Source: Streptomyces sp. 3214.6 (GTDB lineage: Bacteria; Actinomycetota; Actinomycetes; Streptomycetales; Streptomycetaceae). Taken from it: a stretch of 64,000 nt of DNA. Shown piece by piece: positions 48,424 through 56,994 of this stretch; the first letter of the stretch is position 1; every line of letters starts with the position of its first letter. The notes beneath the pieces were generated by a model. The model did no database searches and was not told where the DNA came from. It saw only the letters and a list, made by a program, of their open reading frames with translations. The position numbers and the translations under genes are program-made. The stretch spans positions 5,580,001 to 5,644,000 of the forward strand of contig NZ_LT670819.1 in the NCBI RefSeq assembly GCF_900129855.1. Direction: 5' to 3'.

Positions 48424-51015
48424 ATGACGACTTCCGCGACCTCCGGAACCGGCCCCGGCCCCACCGAGAACTCCATGCGTCGCGCTCTCAAACGGGCTCG
48501 TGACGGCGTCGCCCTCGATGTCGGTGAGGCGGCCGTGCTGCTTCAGGCGCGCGGCGAGGCGCTGAAGGACCTCGCCGCGTCGGCCGCCCGGGTGCGGGAC
48601 GCCGGGCTGGCGGAGGCCGGCCGGCCCGGCGTCATCACGTACTCGAAGAGCGTCTTCATCCCCCTCACCAGGCTGTGCCGGGACAAGTGCCACTACTGCA
48701 CGTTCGTGACCGTCCCCGGCAAGCTGCGCCGGGCGGGCCACGGAATGTTCATGTCCCCGGACGAGGTCCTCGACATCGCCCGTCGCGGCGCCGCCCTCGG
48801 CTGCAAGGAAGCCCTCATCACCCTCGGCGACAAGCCGGAGGAACGCTGGCCGGAGGCCAGGGAGTGGCTCGACGCGCACGGCTACGACGACACCATCGCC
48901 TACGTCCGCGCCGTCTCCATCCGCATCCTGGAGGAGACGGGGCTGCTCCCGCACCTCAACCCGGGCGTGATGTCGTGGACCGACTTCCAGCGGCTGAAGC
49001 CCGTCGCCCCCAGCATGGGCATGATGCTGGAGACGACGGCCACCCGGCTGTGGTCCGAGCCCGGCGGGCCGCACCACGGCTCGCCGGACAAGGAGCCCGC
49101 CGTCCGTCTGCGCGTCCTGGAGGACGCCGGCCGCTCCTCCGTCCCCTTCACCTCCGGGATCCTGATCGGCATCGGTGAGACGTACGAGGAGCGCGCGGAG
49201 TCCCTGTTCGCGCTCCGGAAGGTCTCCCGTGCCTACCACTCCATCCAGGAGCTGATCATCCAGAACTTCCGCGCCAAGCCGGACACCGCGATGCGCGGCA
49301 TGCCGGACGCGGAACTCGACGAGCTGGTCGCGACGGTGGCGGTGGCCCGTCTCCTGCTGGGGCCGGGCGCCTGCCTCCAGGCCCCGCCCAACCTGGTCGA
49401 CAGCGAGTACGACCGGCTCATCGGCGCCGGCATCGACGACTGGGGCGGGGTCTCCCCGCTGACCATCGACCACGTCAACCCCGAGCGCCCCTGGCCGCAG
49501 ATCGACGAACTCGCCGAGAAGTCCGCGGCGGCCGGTTTCGAACTGCGGGAACGTCTCTGCGTGTACCCGGAGTTCGTCCGGCGGGGCGAGCCCTGGCTGG
49601 ACCCGCGGCTGCTCCCGCACGTTCGCGCGCTCGCCGACCCGCAGACGGGCCTCGCCCTGCCGGACGCCGTCGTCGAGGGCCGGCCGTGGCAGGAGCCGGA
49701 GGAGGTGTTCGTGCCGTCCGGCCGTACGGACCTGCACCGCACCATCGACACCGAGGGCCGCACCGCCGACCGCCGCGACGACTTCGACGAGGTGTACGGC
49801 GACTGGGCCGCGCTGCGCGAGGCCGCCGCCCCCGGCATGGTCCCGGAGCGCATCGACACCGACGTACGGGCCGCCCTCGCGACCGCCGCCGACGACCCCA
49901 CCAAGCTCACCGACGCCGAGGCCCTCGCCCTGCTGCACGCGGACGGCCCGGCGCTGGACGCCCTGACGCACATCGCGGACGACGTCCGCCGCGCGGCCGT
50001 CGGCGACGACGTCACCTACATCGTCACGCGGAACATCAACTTCACCAACGTCTGCTACACGGGCTGCCGGTTCTGCGCCTTCGCGCAGCGCCGCACCGAC
50101 GCCGACGCGTACACGCTCTCCCTCGACCAGGTCGCCGACCGGGCCCAGCAGGCCTGGGAGCTGGGCGCGGTGGAGGTCTGCATGCAGGGCGGCATCCACC
50201 CGGACCTGCCCGGCACGGCGTACTTCGACATCGCCCGGGCCGTGAAGTCGCGCGTGCCCGGCATGCATGTGCACGCGTTCTCGCCGATGGAGGTCGTCAA
50301 CGGCGCGACCCGCACCGGCATGTCGATCCGCGAGTGGCTGACGGCGGCGAAGGAGGCGGGCCTCGACTCCATTCCGGGCACGGCGGCGGAGATCCTCGAC
50401 GACGAGGTCCGCTGGGTCCTCACCAAGGGCAAGCTGCCGACGGCCACCTGGATCGAGGTCGTCACGACGGCGCACGAGGTCGGAATCCGCTCGTCCTCGA
50501 CGATGATGTACGGCCACGTCGACCAGCCCCGGCACTGGCTCGGCCATCTGCGCACCCTCGCCCGCCTCCAGCAACAGACCGGCGGTTTCACGGAGTTCGT
50601 GACCCTCCCCTTCATCCACACCAACGCGCCGGTGTACCTGGCCGGCATCTCCCGTCCCGGCCCGACCATGCGCGACAACCGGGCGGTGACGGCGATGGCC
50701 CGCCTCCTTCTCCACCCGCACATCCCCAACATCCAGACCAGCTGGGTCAAACTGGGCACGGAGGGTGCGGCGGAGATGCTCCGCTCGGGGGCGAACGACC
50801 TGGGCGGCACCCTGATGGAGGAGACGATCTCGCGGATGGCGGGCTCGTCGTACGGCTCCTACAAGTCCGTGAAGGACCTGATCGCCGTCGCGGACGCGGC
50901 GGGCCGCCCGGCACGGCCTCGTACGACGCTGTACGGCGAGGTGCCTCAGGAGCGTCAGCGCGCCGCGGCGGCCTCGGACGGCCACCTGCCGGAACTGCTG
51001 CCGGTGCTCGACTGA
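48424..51015 (+). CDS. fbiC: FO synthase, CofG-CofH fusion (F420 biosynthesis)
   Basis: The 863-residue bifunctional radical-SAM enzyme makes the deazaflavin FO from tyrosine and the ribityl-pyrimidine precursor. Two CxxxCxxC cluster motifs are present: C85-C89-C92 (CRDKCHYC) in the CofG half and C544-C548-C551 (CYTGCRFC) in the CofH half. Length and fused order are standard for actinobacteria. The ATG has only AAAGG immediately upstream. Its product serves the five F420-type enzymes in this window as well as others elsewhere. Confidence 0.97.
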   Translation: MTTSATSGTGPGPTENSMRRALKRARDGVALDVGEAAVLLQARGEALKDLAASAARVRDAGLAEAGRPGVITYSKSVFIPLTRLCRDKCHYCTFVTVPGKLRRAGHGMFMSPDEVLDIARRGAALGCKEALITLGDKPEERWPEAREWLDAHGYDDTIAYVRAVSIRILEETGLLPHLNPGVMSWTDFQRLKPVAPSMGMMLETTATRLWSEPGGPHHGSPDKEPAVRLRVLEDAGRSSVPFTSGILIGIGETYEERAESLFALRKVSRAYHSIQELIIQNFRAKPDTAMRGMPDAELDELVATVAVARLLLGPGACLQAPPNLVDSEYDRLIGAGIDDWGGVSPLTIDHVNPERPWPQIDELAEKSAAAGFELRERLCVYPEFVRRGEPWLDPRLLPHVRALADPQTGLALPDAVVEGRPWQEPEEVFVPSGRTDLHRTIDTEGRTADRRDDFDEVYGDWAALREAAAPGMVPERIDTDVRAALATAADDPTKLTDAEALALLHADGPALDALTHIADDVRRAAVGDDVTYIVTRNINFTNVCYTGCRFCAFAQRRTDADAYTLSLDQVADRAQQAWELGAVEVCMQGGIHPDLPGTAYFDIARAVKSRVPGMHVHAFSPMEVVNGATRTGMSIREWLTAAKEAGLDSIPGTAAEILDDEVRWVLTKGKLPTATWIEVVTTAHEVGIRSSSTMMYGHVDQPRHWLGHLRTLARLQQQTGGFTEFVTLPFIHTNAPVYLAGISRPGPTMRDNRAVTAMARLLLHPHIPNIQTSWVKLGTEGAAEMLRSGANDLGGTLMEETISRMAGSSYGSYKSVKDLIAVADAAGRPARPRTTLYGEVPQERQRAAAASDGHLPELLPVLD

Positions 51016-51073
51016 TATCCCGCCAGGGACTTGGAACGGGACAGCCCTACAGGATCCCCACAGTACGATGATC

Positions 51074-51097
51074 GGACCCCTCCTGGTTGAGGGGTCC
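51074..51097 (+). terminator. Perfect hairpin between fbiC and the next gene
   Basis: GGACCCCTC-CTGGTT-GAGGGGTCC forms a 9-bp stem 59 bp after fbiC and 17 bp before the start of the next gene, close to its ribosome-binding site. It may terminate fbiC or act as a leader hairpin. Confidence 0.65.
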
Positions 51098-51114
51098 CGT
51101 AGCTGAGGAGATGC

Positions 51115-51699
51115 GTGCCCGTGCCTGCCCGACGGCTTCCCTCCTGGGCCTGGGTCACCGGCCTGACGGTCGGTGCGATCGCCGCGGTCGTCGTCCTGAC
51201 GGCGCAGGCCGAGAACGGCCCGCACCCGACGGCGTCGGCGAGCCGCCCTGGCGCCTCGGCGTCCGCGGGCGCCCGCCCCTCGGCCTCGCCGAAACCGTCG
51301 GCCACCCCGAAGGCGGCCGCGGTGCCCGCCGCTTCGGGCGCCGGACGCCGGATCGTGTACTCCCTGGGACAGCACCGGGTCTGGCTCGTCGACGCCGACG
51401 ACACGGCCCGCCGTACGTTCACGGTCTGGCCCGGCACGGTGGACCCGGGCGTCGGCAGCTACACGGTGTCGCTGCGCAGGGAGGCCGTCACGGGCTCCGA
51501 CGGCGTGGCGATCGAGCACGTCGTCTACTTCTCCGCCACGTCGGGCGTCAACATCGCCTTCTCCAACGCCGTCGACGGCTCCTCCCCGCCCCCGGCCGCC
51601 GCCGGCACGAAGACCGGCGGCATCCGGATGCCCAAGGCGGACGGAACGGCCCTGTGGGCGTTCGGCGAGACGGGGACGAAGGTCAGGGTCGTCGAGTAA
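51115..51699 (+). CDS. Secreted L,D-transpeptidase (YkuD)-like protein without catalytic Cys
   Basis: The 194-residue protein has a signal or anchor helix (WAWVTGLTVGAIAAVVVLTA), a Ser/Ala/Pro spacer, then a YkuD-like beta domain from GRRIVYSLGQHRVWLVDADD to GTALWAFGETGTKVRVVE. The catalytic S/T-H-G-C-x-R motif aligns with TKTGGIRMP, so Gly replaces the nucleophilic Cys. It is probably a non-catalytic wall-binding relative. GTG 51115 follows GAGGAGA. A tandem AAGACCGTCG-type repeat lies just after the stop. Confidence 0.75.
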   Translation: MPVPARRLPSWAWVTGLTVGAIAAVVVLTAQAENGPHPTASASRPGASASAGARPSASPKPSATPKAAAVPAASGAGRRIVYSLGQHRVWLVDADDTARRTFTVWPGTVDPGVGSYTVSLRREAVTGSDGVAIEHVVYFSATSGVNIAFSNAVDGSSPPPAAAGTKTGGIRMPKADGTALWAFGETGTKVRVVE

Positions 51700-51756
51700 A
51701 AGACCGTCGTCGAGGAAAAGACCGTCGCCGAGGGAAAGACCTTGGGGCCCGTGGGC

Positions 51757-52278
51757 TCACGCCCGGTCGTCGTCCCGCGCGACGGGCAGGTGGTCGACGA
51801 TGAGGACGACCCCGCTGAACAGGAACGCCCGGGTCGCCGCGTCCAGTCCGTTCCAGCTCTTCGACTGCCACATCGCGAACCACTCCCCGCCGATGGCGAT
51901 GAACCCGGCGCCGAACAGCAGCATGACCATGAGCAGCCCGTACGTGGACAGGGCGCGGGCGCGTATGAGGTCCTGGCGCGCCCAGAACCATGTCCCGGCG
52001 GCCAGCACCAGCCCGGCGACGGTCTCCCACACGATGATCGCGACATAGGCGGCGTCCTGCAGCCCCTTGCTCGTCACCGCCCGCCACATCAGGTCGTCGT
52101 CCTTGAACGTCGTGTCCATCGCCAGCACATGCCGCACGAACTGCTGGTTCGTGCCGAAGTCGGTGATGTTCCCGAAGGCGACGAGAAGCATGTAGAGCGC
52201 GACCATCGCGGTGAGCAGCGTCGCGGCGAGAGGCAACACACGCGTGGCGTGCGAGATACGTGAGGTGGGGGTGGTCAT
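51757..52278 (-). CDS. DUF2165-type multi-pass membrane protein
   Basis: This 173-residue protein has about four transmembrane helices (LAATLLTAMVALYMLLVAFG, IVWETVAGLVLAAGTWF, TYGLLMVMLLFGAGFIAIGG, FLFSGVVLIVDHLPV) and the DUF2165 pattern NITDFGTNQQFVRHVLAMDT plus GEWFAMWQSKSWNG. The function is unknown. AAGGACA precedes the ATG. Confidence 0.85.
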   Translation of the reverse strand: MTTPTSRISHATRVLPLAATLLTAMVALYMLLVAFGNITDFGTNQQFVRHVLAMDTTFKDDDLMWRAVTSKGLQDAAYVAIIVWETVAGLVLAAGTWFWARQDLIRARALSTYGLLMVMLLFGAGFIAIGGEWFAMWQSKSWNGLDAATRAFLFSGVVLIVDHLPVARDDDRA

Positions 52279-52365
52279 GCCGGTGTCCTTACCCCACGAG
52301 GTCTCCATCACCCCTCCACCGCACAGCCCGTGCACCGGGCGGCAGCGGAGCGGCGTTCGATTACA

Positions 52366-53526
52366 GTGACGGACGTCGTACGTACGGACGGTGCCCGGGA
52401 GGACTTGGTGGGTGCGACTGCCGGGCCCGTCTGGGGCCGTGCCGAACAGCAGGACTTCCGCGGCCGGGTGCGCGGCACGTTGCTGGGCGCCGCGATCGGG
52501 GACGCGCTCGGGGCGCCCGTCGACGGGCTGGGCATCGAGGAGATCCGGCAGGCGCACGGGCCCGAGGGCGTCGTGGACCTGGCTGCCGCCCACGGGCGGC
52601 GCGGCGCGGTCACTCATCTCACCCAGCTGACCCTGTTCACCGTGGACGGTCTGATCCGCGCCCAGGTCCGGCGCGACACCGGCGCCTGGCATCCGCCGAC
52701 CGATCTGCACCGGGCGTATCTGCGCTGGGCCGCCACCCAGCGCGACTGGGGGCCCGATCTGCGGCGCAAGGACGACGGCTGGCTCGCCCGCGAGGAGTGG
52801 CTGTACGCCCGGCGTGAGCCGACCCGGACTTTGCTGCTCGGGCTCGGTGACGAGGTGATGGGGACGCTCGACTCGCCCAAGAGCCCCGGCGCGGCCGGAC
52901 CCGAGGTCGTCCCCCGGTCGGTGCCCTTCGGGCTGCTGGTCGGCTGGGAGCCGCAACTCGTCGCGCAGCTCGCCGTCGAGTGCGCGACGCAGACCCACGG
53001 CCACCCGACGGCGTACCTGTCGGCGGGCGCGTACGCCGTCACCGTGCACGCGCTGGCCCTGGGCGAGAGTCTCGACGGCGCGGTGCAGCGGGCGCTCGCC
53101 CTGCTGGCCGCGTGGCCGGGCCACGAGCCGGTGTCGGAGGCGTTGCAGCGTGCGCTGGGCGCCGTACGGCAGGGGTTGCCGGGGCCGGGGAGAGTGGAGG
53201 AGCTCGCGGGGGAGGGGACGGCGGAAGCGGTGCTGTCGGGTGCCGTGTACTGCGCGCTCGTCGCGGAGGACGTCCGGCACGGGCTGCGGCTCGCCGTGAA
53301 CCACGGCGCTCCCTCGGCGCCGACCGCCGCCGTCGCCGGCGGTCTGCTGGGGGCCCTGCACGGCGAGACGGCCCTCCCGCCGGCCTGGCTGGCCGAACTG
53401 GAGGGCCGTCCCACGATCCTGGAACTCGCCGACGACTTCGCCATGGAGATGACCCAGGGCCCGGCCCTGCACACCCCCGTCGGCGCGTCGCCGGGCTGGC
53501 TGGCCCGGTATCCCAGGGGGAGTTAG
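52366..53526 (+). CDS. ADP-ribosylglycohydrolase-family protein lacking metal ligands
   Basis: The 386-residue protein has the ARH scaffold: GTLLGAAIGDALGAPVDGLG near 39-58, CATQTHGHPTAYLSAGAYAV in the centre and AGGLLGALHGETALPPAWLA near the end. ARH enzymes remove ADP-ribose using two metal ions held by T-D-D-T and D-x-D-S/T motifs. Here these read THLT (in VTHLTQLTLF) and GAPSAPT, so both metal sites are lost while the scaffold is intact. It may be a binding pseudoenzyme. GTG 52366 has only a weak ribosome-binding site. Confidence 0.85.
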   Translation: MTDVVRTDGAREDLVGATAGPVWGRAEQQDFRGRVRGTLLGAAIGDALGAPVDGLGIEEIRQAHGPEGVVDLAAAHGRRGAVTHLTQLTLFTVDGLIRAQVRRDTGAWHPPTDLHRAYLRWAATQRDWGPDLRRKDDGWLAREEWLYARREPTRTLLLGLGDEVMGTLDSPKSPGAAGPEVVPRSVPFGLLVGWEPQLVAQLAVECATQTHGHPTAYLSAGAYAVTVHALALGESLDGAVQRALALLAAWPGHEPVSEALQRALGAVRQGLPGPGRVEELAGEGTAEAVLSGAVYCALVAEDVRHGLRLAVNHGAPSAPTAAVAGGLLGALHGETALPPAWLAELEGRPTILELADDFAMEMTQGPALHTPVGASPGWLARYPRGS

Positions 53527-53549
53527 CCGGGGGTCGGGTCGGCGGGGAG

Positions 53550-55121
53550 TCAGTCCTTCGCGGGTATCGCGTTCCGGGGGCCCGGGATGGCGGCCGCCAC
53601 GCCCGCGGAGCTCCCGTCCCCGTCCCCGTCCCCGTTGATCCGGTCGATGATCGCGAGCCGTTCCGGGGTGTCCTCGGGCTTGAGGTAGCCGATGAGGATG
53701 TACAGGACCAGCGACACGGCCAGCGGGATCGACACCTGGTACTGGAGCGGGACTCCGCCGTCGACGTTCCAGTTGATCGGGTAGTTGACCAGCCAGAAGG
53801 CCAGCAGACCCATCGACCAACTGGTCAGCGCGGCCGTCGGTCCGGAGCGGCGGAAGGGGCGCAGCAGGCCCAGCATCATCGGGATCGCCATCGGGCCCAT
53901 CAGCCCGGCCACCCACTTGATGACGACCGTGATGATGTCCTTGAAGGCGGGCGAGTTGACCTGCGTGGCCGCCGCCATGGACAGACCGAGGAAGACGACG
54001 GTCGTCACGCGCGCCGCGATCAGCCCCGACCGCTGGTTCCACTCGCGTGCCCTGGCCCAGATCACGGGCGCGCAGTCCCGGGTGAAGACGGAGGCGATGG
54101 CGTTGGCGTCGGAGGAGCACATGGCCATCGTGTGAGAGAAGAAGCCGACGATGACCAGGCCCAACAGGCCGTGCGGAAGCAGCTGTTCGGTCATCAGGGC
54201 GTAGGAGTCGGAGCCGTCGGGCTTCTTCGACGTCACCAGCAGCGGCGACATCCACATGGGGAAGAACAGCACCAGCGGCCACACCAGCCACAGCACCGCC
54301 GACAGCCGCGCGGAGCGCTCGGCCTCCTTCGGGCCGGCCGTGGCCATGTACCGCTGGGCCTGGTTGAGCATGCCGCCGTTGTACTCGAAGAGCTTGATGA
54401 AGAGGAACGCCAGCAGGAATACGGTGCCGTACTGGGCGACCAGGGGCTTGTCGTGGCCCTGGAGGGCGGGCTGGTCCCAGGCGTCGAGGAAGCCGATGCC
54501 CTTGTCGTTGAGTTTCAGGACGACGGCGACGAACATCGCGACACCGGCCAGCAACTGGATGACGAACTGGCCGAGTTCGGTCAGCGCGTCCGCCCACAGC
54601 CCGCCGATCGTGCAGTAGACGGCGGTGATCGCGCCGGTGATGAGGATGCCCTGGTTGAGGGAGAGCCCGGTGAAGACGGACAACAGGGTCGCGATGGCGG
54701 CCCACTTCGCGCCGACGTCCACGATCTTCAGCAGCATCCCGGACCAGGCGAGCGCCTGCTGTGTCTTGAGGTCGTAGCGGTTCTTCAGGTACTCCAGCGG
54801 GGAGGCCACATGGAGTCGCGAGCGGAGCCGGTTGATGCGGGGCGCGAAGAGTTTCGAACCGATGGCGATGCCGAGGGCGATGGGGAAGGACCAGGTGACG
54901 AAGGAGGTCACGCCGTAGGTGTAGGCGATGCCCGCGTACCCGGTGAACATCACCGCGCTGTAGCCCGACATGTGGTGCGAGATGCCGGACAGCCACCAGG
55001 GCATCTTGCCGCCGGCGGTGAAGAAGTCGCTGACGTTGTCGACGCGTTTGTGCGACCAGACGCCGATGGCCACCATCACGCCGAAGTAGCCGATGAGCAC
55101 GGCCCAGTCGAGACCGTTCAT
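53550..55121 (-). CDS. Sodium:solute symporter family transporter
   Basis: This 523-residue integral membrane protein of the SSS (SLC5/LeuT-fold) family has about 13 helices. DFFTAGGKMPWWLSGISHHM, SGYSAVMFTGYAGIAYTYG and LAWSGMLLKIVDVGAKWAAI are typical SSS segments. It would import a solute with Na+. A GDGDGDG tail lies near the C-terminus. GGGAGGGC precedes the ATG. It is divergent from no regulon gene but lies next to the SDR with the 56073 operator. The substrate is unknown. Confidence 0.92.
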   Translation of the reverse strand: MNGLDWAVLIGYFGVMVAIGVWSHKRVDNVSDFFTAGGKMPWWLSGISHHMSGYSAVMFTGYAGIAYTYGVTSFVTWSFPIALGIAIGSKLFAPRINRLRSRLHVASPLEYLKNRYDLKTQQALAWSGMLLKIVDVGAKWAAIATLLSVFTGLSLNQGILITGAITAVYCTIGGLWADALTELGQFVIQLLAGVAMFVAVVLKLNDKGIGFLDAWDQPALQGHDKPLVAQYGTVFLLAFLFIKLFEYNGGMLNQAQRYMATAGPKEAERSARLSAVLWLVWPLVLFFPMWMSPLLVTSKKPDGSDSYALMTEQLLPHGLLGLVIVGFFSHTMAMCSSDANAIASVFTRDCAPVIWARAREWNQRSGLIAARVTTVVFLGLSMAAATQVNSPAFKDIITVVIKWVAGLMGPMAIPMMLGLLRPFRRSGPTAALTSWSMGLLAFWLVNYPINWNVDGGVPLQYQVSIPLAVSLVLYILIGYLKPEDTPERLAIIDRINGDGDGDGSSAGVAAAIPGPRNAIPAKD

Positions 55122-55258
55122 GTGCGCCCTCCCAGGGGTCAGACCGTGTTCAGCCCGGCGCTCATCGTGTGCGCTGCTGCGTGAACACGACAAGTAACCG
55201 TCAGGTCAAAGGGAGGTAAAGGTATTCGGCATAGTGTCCTGTGTTCACCTACATGAAC

Positions 55259-56044
55259 TCACCGCATCAGCTCCCCGGCGTTGACCAGCAACGACTGTCC
55301 CGTGATCGCCCGCGCCCGGTCCGACGCCAGGAACACCGCCGCGTCGGCCACATCCCCGTCCGTGGCCAGCTCGGGCAACGCCATCCGCTCGGTGAGCCGC
55401 CCCAGCACCTCCTCCTCCGCCACTCCCTCCGTCACCGCGGTGAACCGCACGTACGCCTGCACCGGCGGCCCCCACATCCACCCCGGCAGCACGGTGTTGA
55501 CCCGGATCCGATGCGGCCCCAGCTCCCGCGCCAGCGAGTACATCGCGCTGATCAGCGCCCCCTTGGAGGCCGCGTACGCCGCCTGCCGCACCTGCGACGG
55601 CGCCGCGACCGCGGACTGCGTCCCGATGAACACCACCGCCCCGCCCCTCGACTTCAGCGCGGGCAGACACGCCCGCGTCATCCGCAGACTGCCCAGCAGA
55701 TTCACGTCGATCACCGACTGCCAGGTCGTGAAGTCGGCGTCCTCGACCCCGCCGAAGTAGGAGTCCCAGGCCGCCACCTGCACCACCGCGTCGATCCCCC
55801 CGAACCGCTCCCGCGCCAGCCCCGCCAGCGCCTCGCAACTCCCCTCGTCGCTGATGTCGGTGACCCGGTACGCCGTCCGCGCCCCCTCCGGGTCGATCTC
55901 GGCCGCGCTCTTGGCGAGGTTCGCCTCGGTCCGCGCCCCCAGCACGGCGTTCCCGCCGTCCCGTACGACCGCGGCGGCGACCCGGTGCCCGAGCCCGGCG
56001 CCGACTCCCGAGACGACGACGGTCTTCCCGCTGAGCAGTGACAT
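55259..56044 (-). CDS. Short-chain dehydrogenase/reductase
   Basis: This 261-residue classical SDR has VVVSGVGAGLGHRVAA at the cofactor site (GxxxGxG), catalytic Ser in IGTQSAVAAP, and YAASK (Tyr and Lys), with ITGQSLLVNAGELM at the end. VNLLGSLRMTRA supplies the structural Asn. GGGAGGTT precedes the ATG. The operator at 56073-56087 lies in the 80-bp divergent promoter region shared with 56125, placing both genes in the regulon. Confidence 0.92.
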   Translation of the reverse strand: MSLLSGKTVVVSGVGAGLGHRVAAAVVRDGGNAVLGARTEANLAKSAAEIDPEGARTAYRVTDISDEGSCEALAGLARERFGGIDAVVQVAAWDSYFGGVEDADFTTWQSVIDVNLLGSLRMTRACLPALKSRGGAVVFIGTQSAVAAPSQVRQAAYAASKGALISAMYSLARELGPHRIRVNTVLPGWMWGPPVQAYVRFTAVTEGVAEEEVLGRLTERMALPELATDGDVADAAVFLASDRARAITGQSLLVNAGELMR

Positions 56045-56072
56045 CGGAACCTCCCTGACCCTGGCGCATCAT

Positions 56073-56087
56073 CTGACGGAGCGTCAG
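56073..56087. promoter_or_regulatory. Operator, perfect CTGACG-GAG-CGTCAG, divergent promoter
   Basis: This perfect palindrome is centred 36 bp from the SDR start (minus) and 45 bp from the start of the plus-strand gene, where one dimer could control both. Confidence 0.82.
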
Positions 56088-56124
56088 AGTATGGGCGACC
56101 ACAGAAGGACGGAAGGGGAGAAAC

Positions 56125-56964
56125 ATGAGCGAGGAGACCCGCAGCGACACCTACGCCGAACTGGCCGCCGTAGGACCGTACGGAGTCCGTCCCGGCCATG
56201 CCCTCATCACCATGGTCGAACCGCACCCCGGCCACGAGTACGCCTACAACCGCTGGTACGAGGACGACCACTACTACGCCGGCGCGATGGCGATGCCCTG
56301 GATGTACTCGGGCCGGCGGTGGGTGGCGACCCGCGACCTCCAACTGCTGCGCCACCCGGAGAAGTCGGCCATCGCCCAGCCCGTCACAGCCGGCTGCTAC
56401 CTCTCCACCTACTGGATCACCGACGGCCGCTACGACGACCACATGAAGTGGACGGTCGCCATCAACAAGCGCCTCAACCGGGACGCCCGCGTCTACCAGG
56501 ACCGCACCCACGTCTTCACCGCGTTCCACGACCACGAGACGACCGTCTACCGCGACGGCGCCGCCGGCCCCCGCGACTTCCACGCCCTCGACCACCCCTA
56601 CGCGGGCCTCGTCCTGGAAGTCATCGACACCGACTCGGCCGAGCAGCGCGCCGAACTCCTGCAGTGGCTGAGCGCCCGCCACCTCCCCAAACGGGTGGCG
56701 GCCTCCCCGACGGCCATGGTCACCGTCTTCCGCCCCACCCCCCTCCCCGGCGACCGCATGACCTACGTCAAACAGGTCGAGGGCGTCGACACCCGTCTCA
56801 CCCTGCTCTGGTTCCTGCAGAGCGACCCCAGGGACTGCTGGCAACAGCACTTCGCCGACCTGGGGGAAGCGGTCGGCGAATCGGGGCTGGGACGGGTGGA
56901 ACTGGCCGCACCCTTCATCCCGACGGTGCCGGGCACCGACCGATACGTGAACCGGCTCCGCTGA
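56125..56964 (+). CDS. Hypothetical protein with EthD-like ferredoxin-fold features
   Basis: I do not recognise a named family for this 279-residue protein. ITMVEPHPGHEYAYNRWYED followed by DHYYAGAMAMPWMYSGRRW resembles the substrate-facing start of dimeric alpha/beta-barrel EthD-like proteins (N-x-W-Y-x-x-x-H). A second half (LVLEVIDTDSAEQRAELLQW, TLLWFLQSDPRDCWQQHF) may be a repeat of the fold. GGAAGGGGAG precedes the ATG. It shares the operator with the divergent SDR gene, so it is probably a pathway enzyme. Confidence 0.82.
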   Translation: MSEETRSDTYAELAAVGPYGVRPGHALITMVEPHPGHEYAYNRWYEDDHYYAGAMAMPWMYSGRRWVATRDLQLLRHPEKSAIAQPVTAGCYLSTYWITDGRYDDHMKWTVAINKRLNRDARVYQDRTHVFTAFHDHETTVYRDGAAGPRDFHALDHPYAGLVLEVIDTDSAEQRAELLQWLSARHLPKRVAASPTAMVTVFRPTPLPGDRMTYVKQVEGVDTRLTLLWFLQSDPRDCWQQHFADLGEAVGESGLGRVELAAPFIPTVPGTDRYVNRLR

Positions 56965-56994
56965 CGATCAGGGATGCCAGAGCCTTCAGACCTG

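Noticed and set aside
55166..55182. ACCGTCAGGTCA before the symporter gene as an operator
   Set aside because: It is only a right half-site; the left half does not match.
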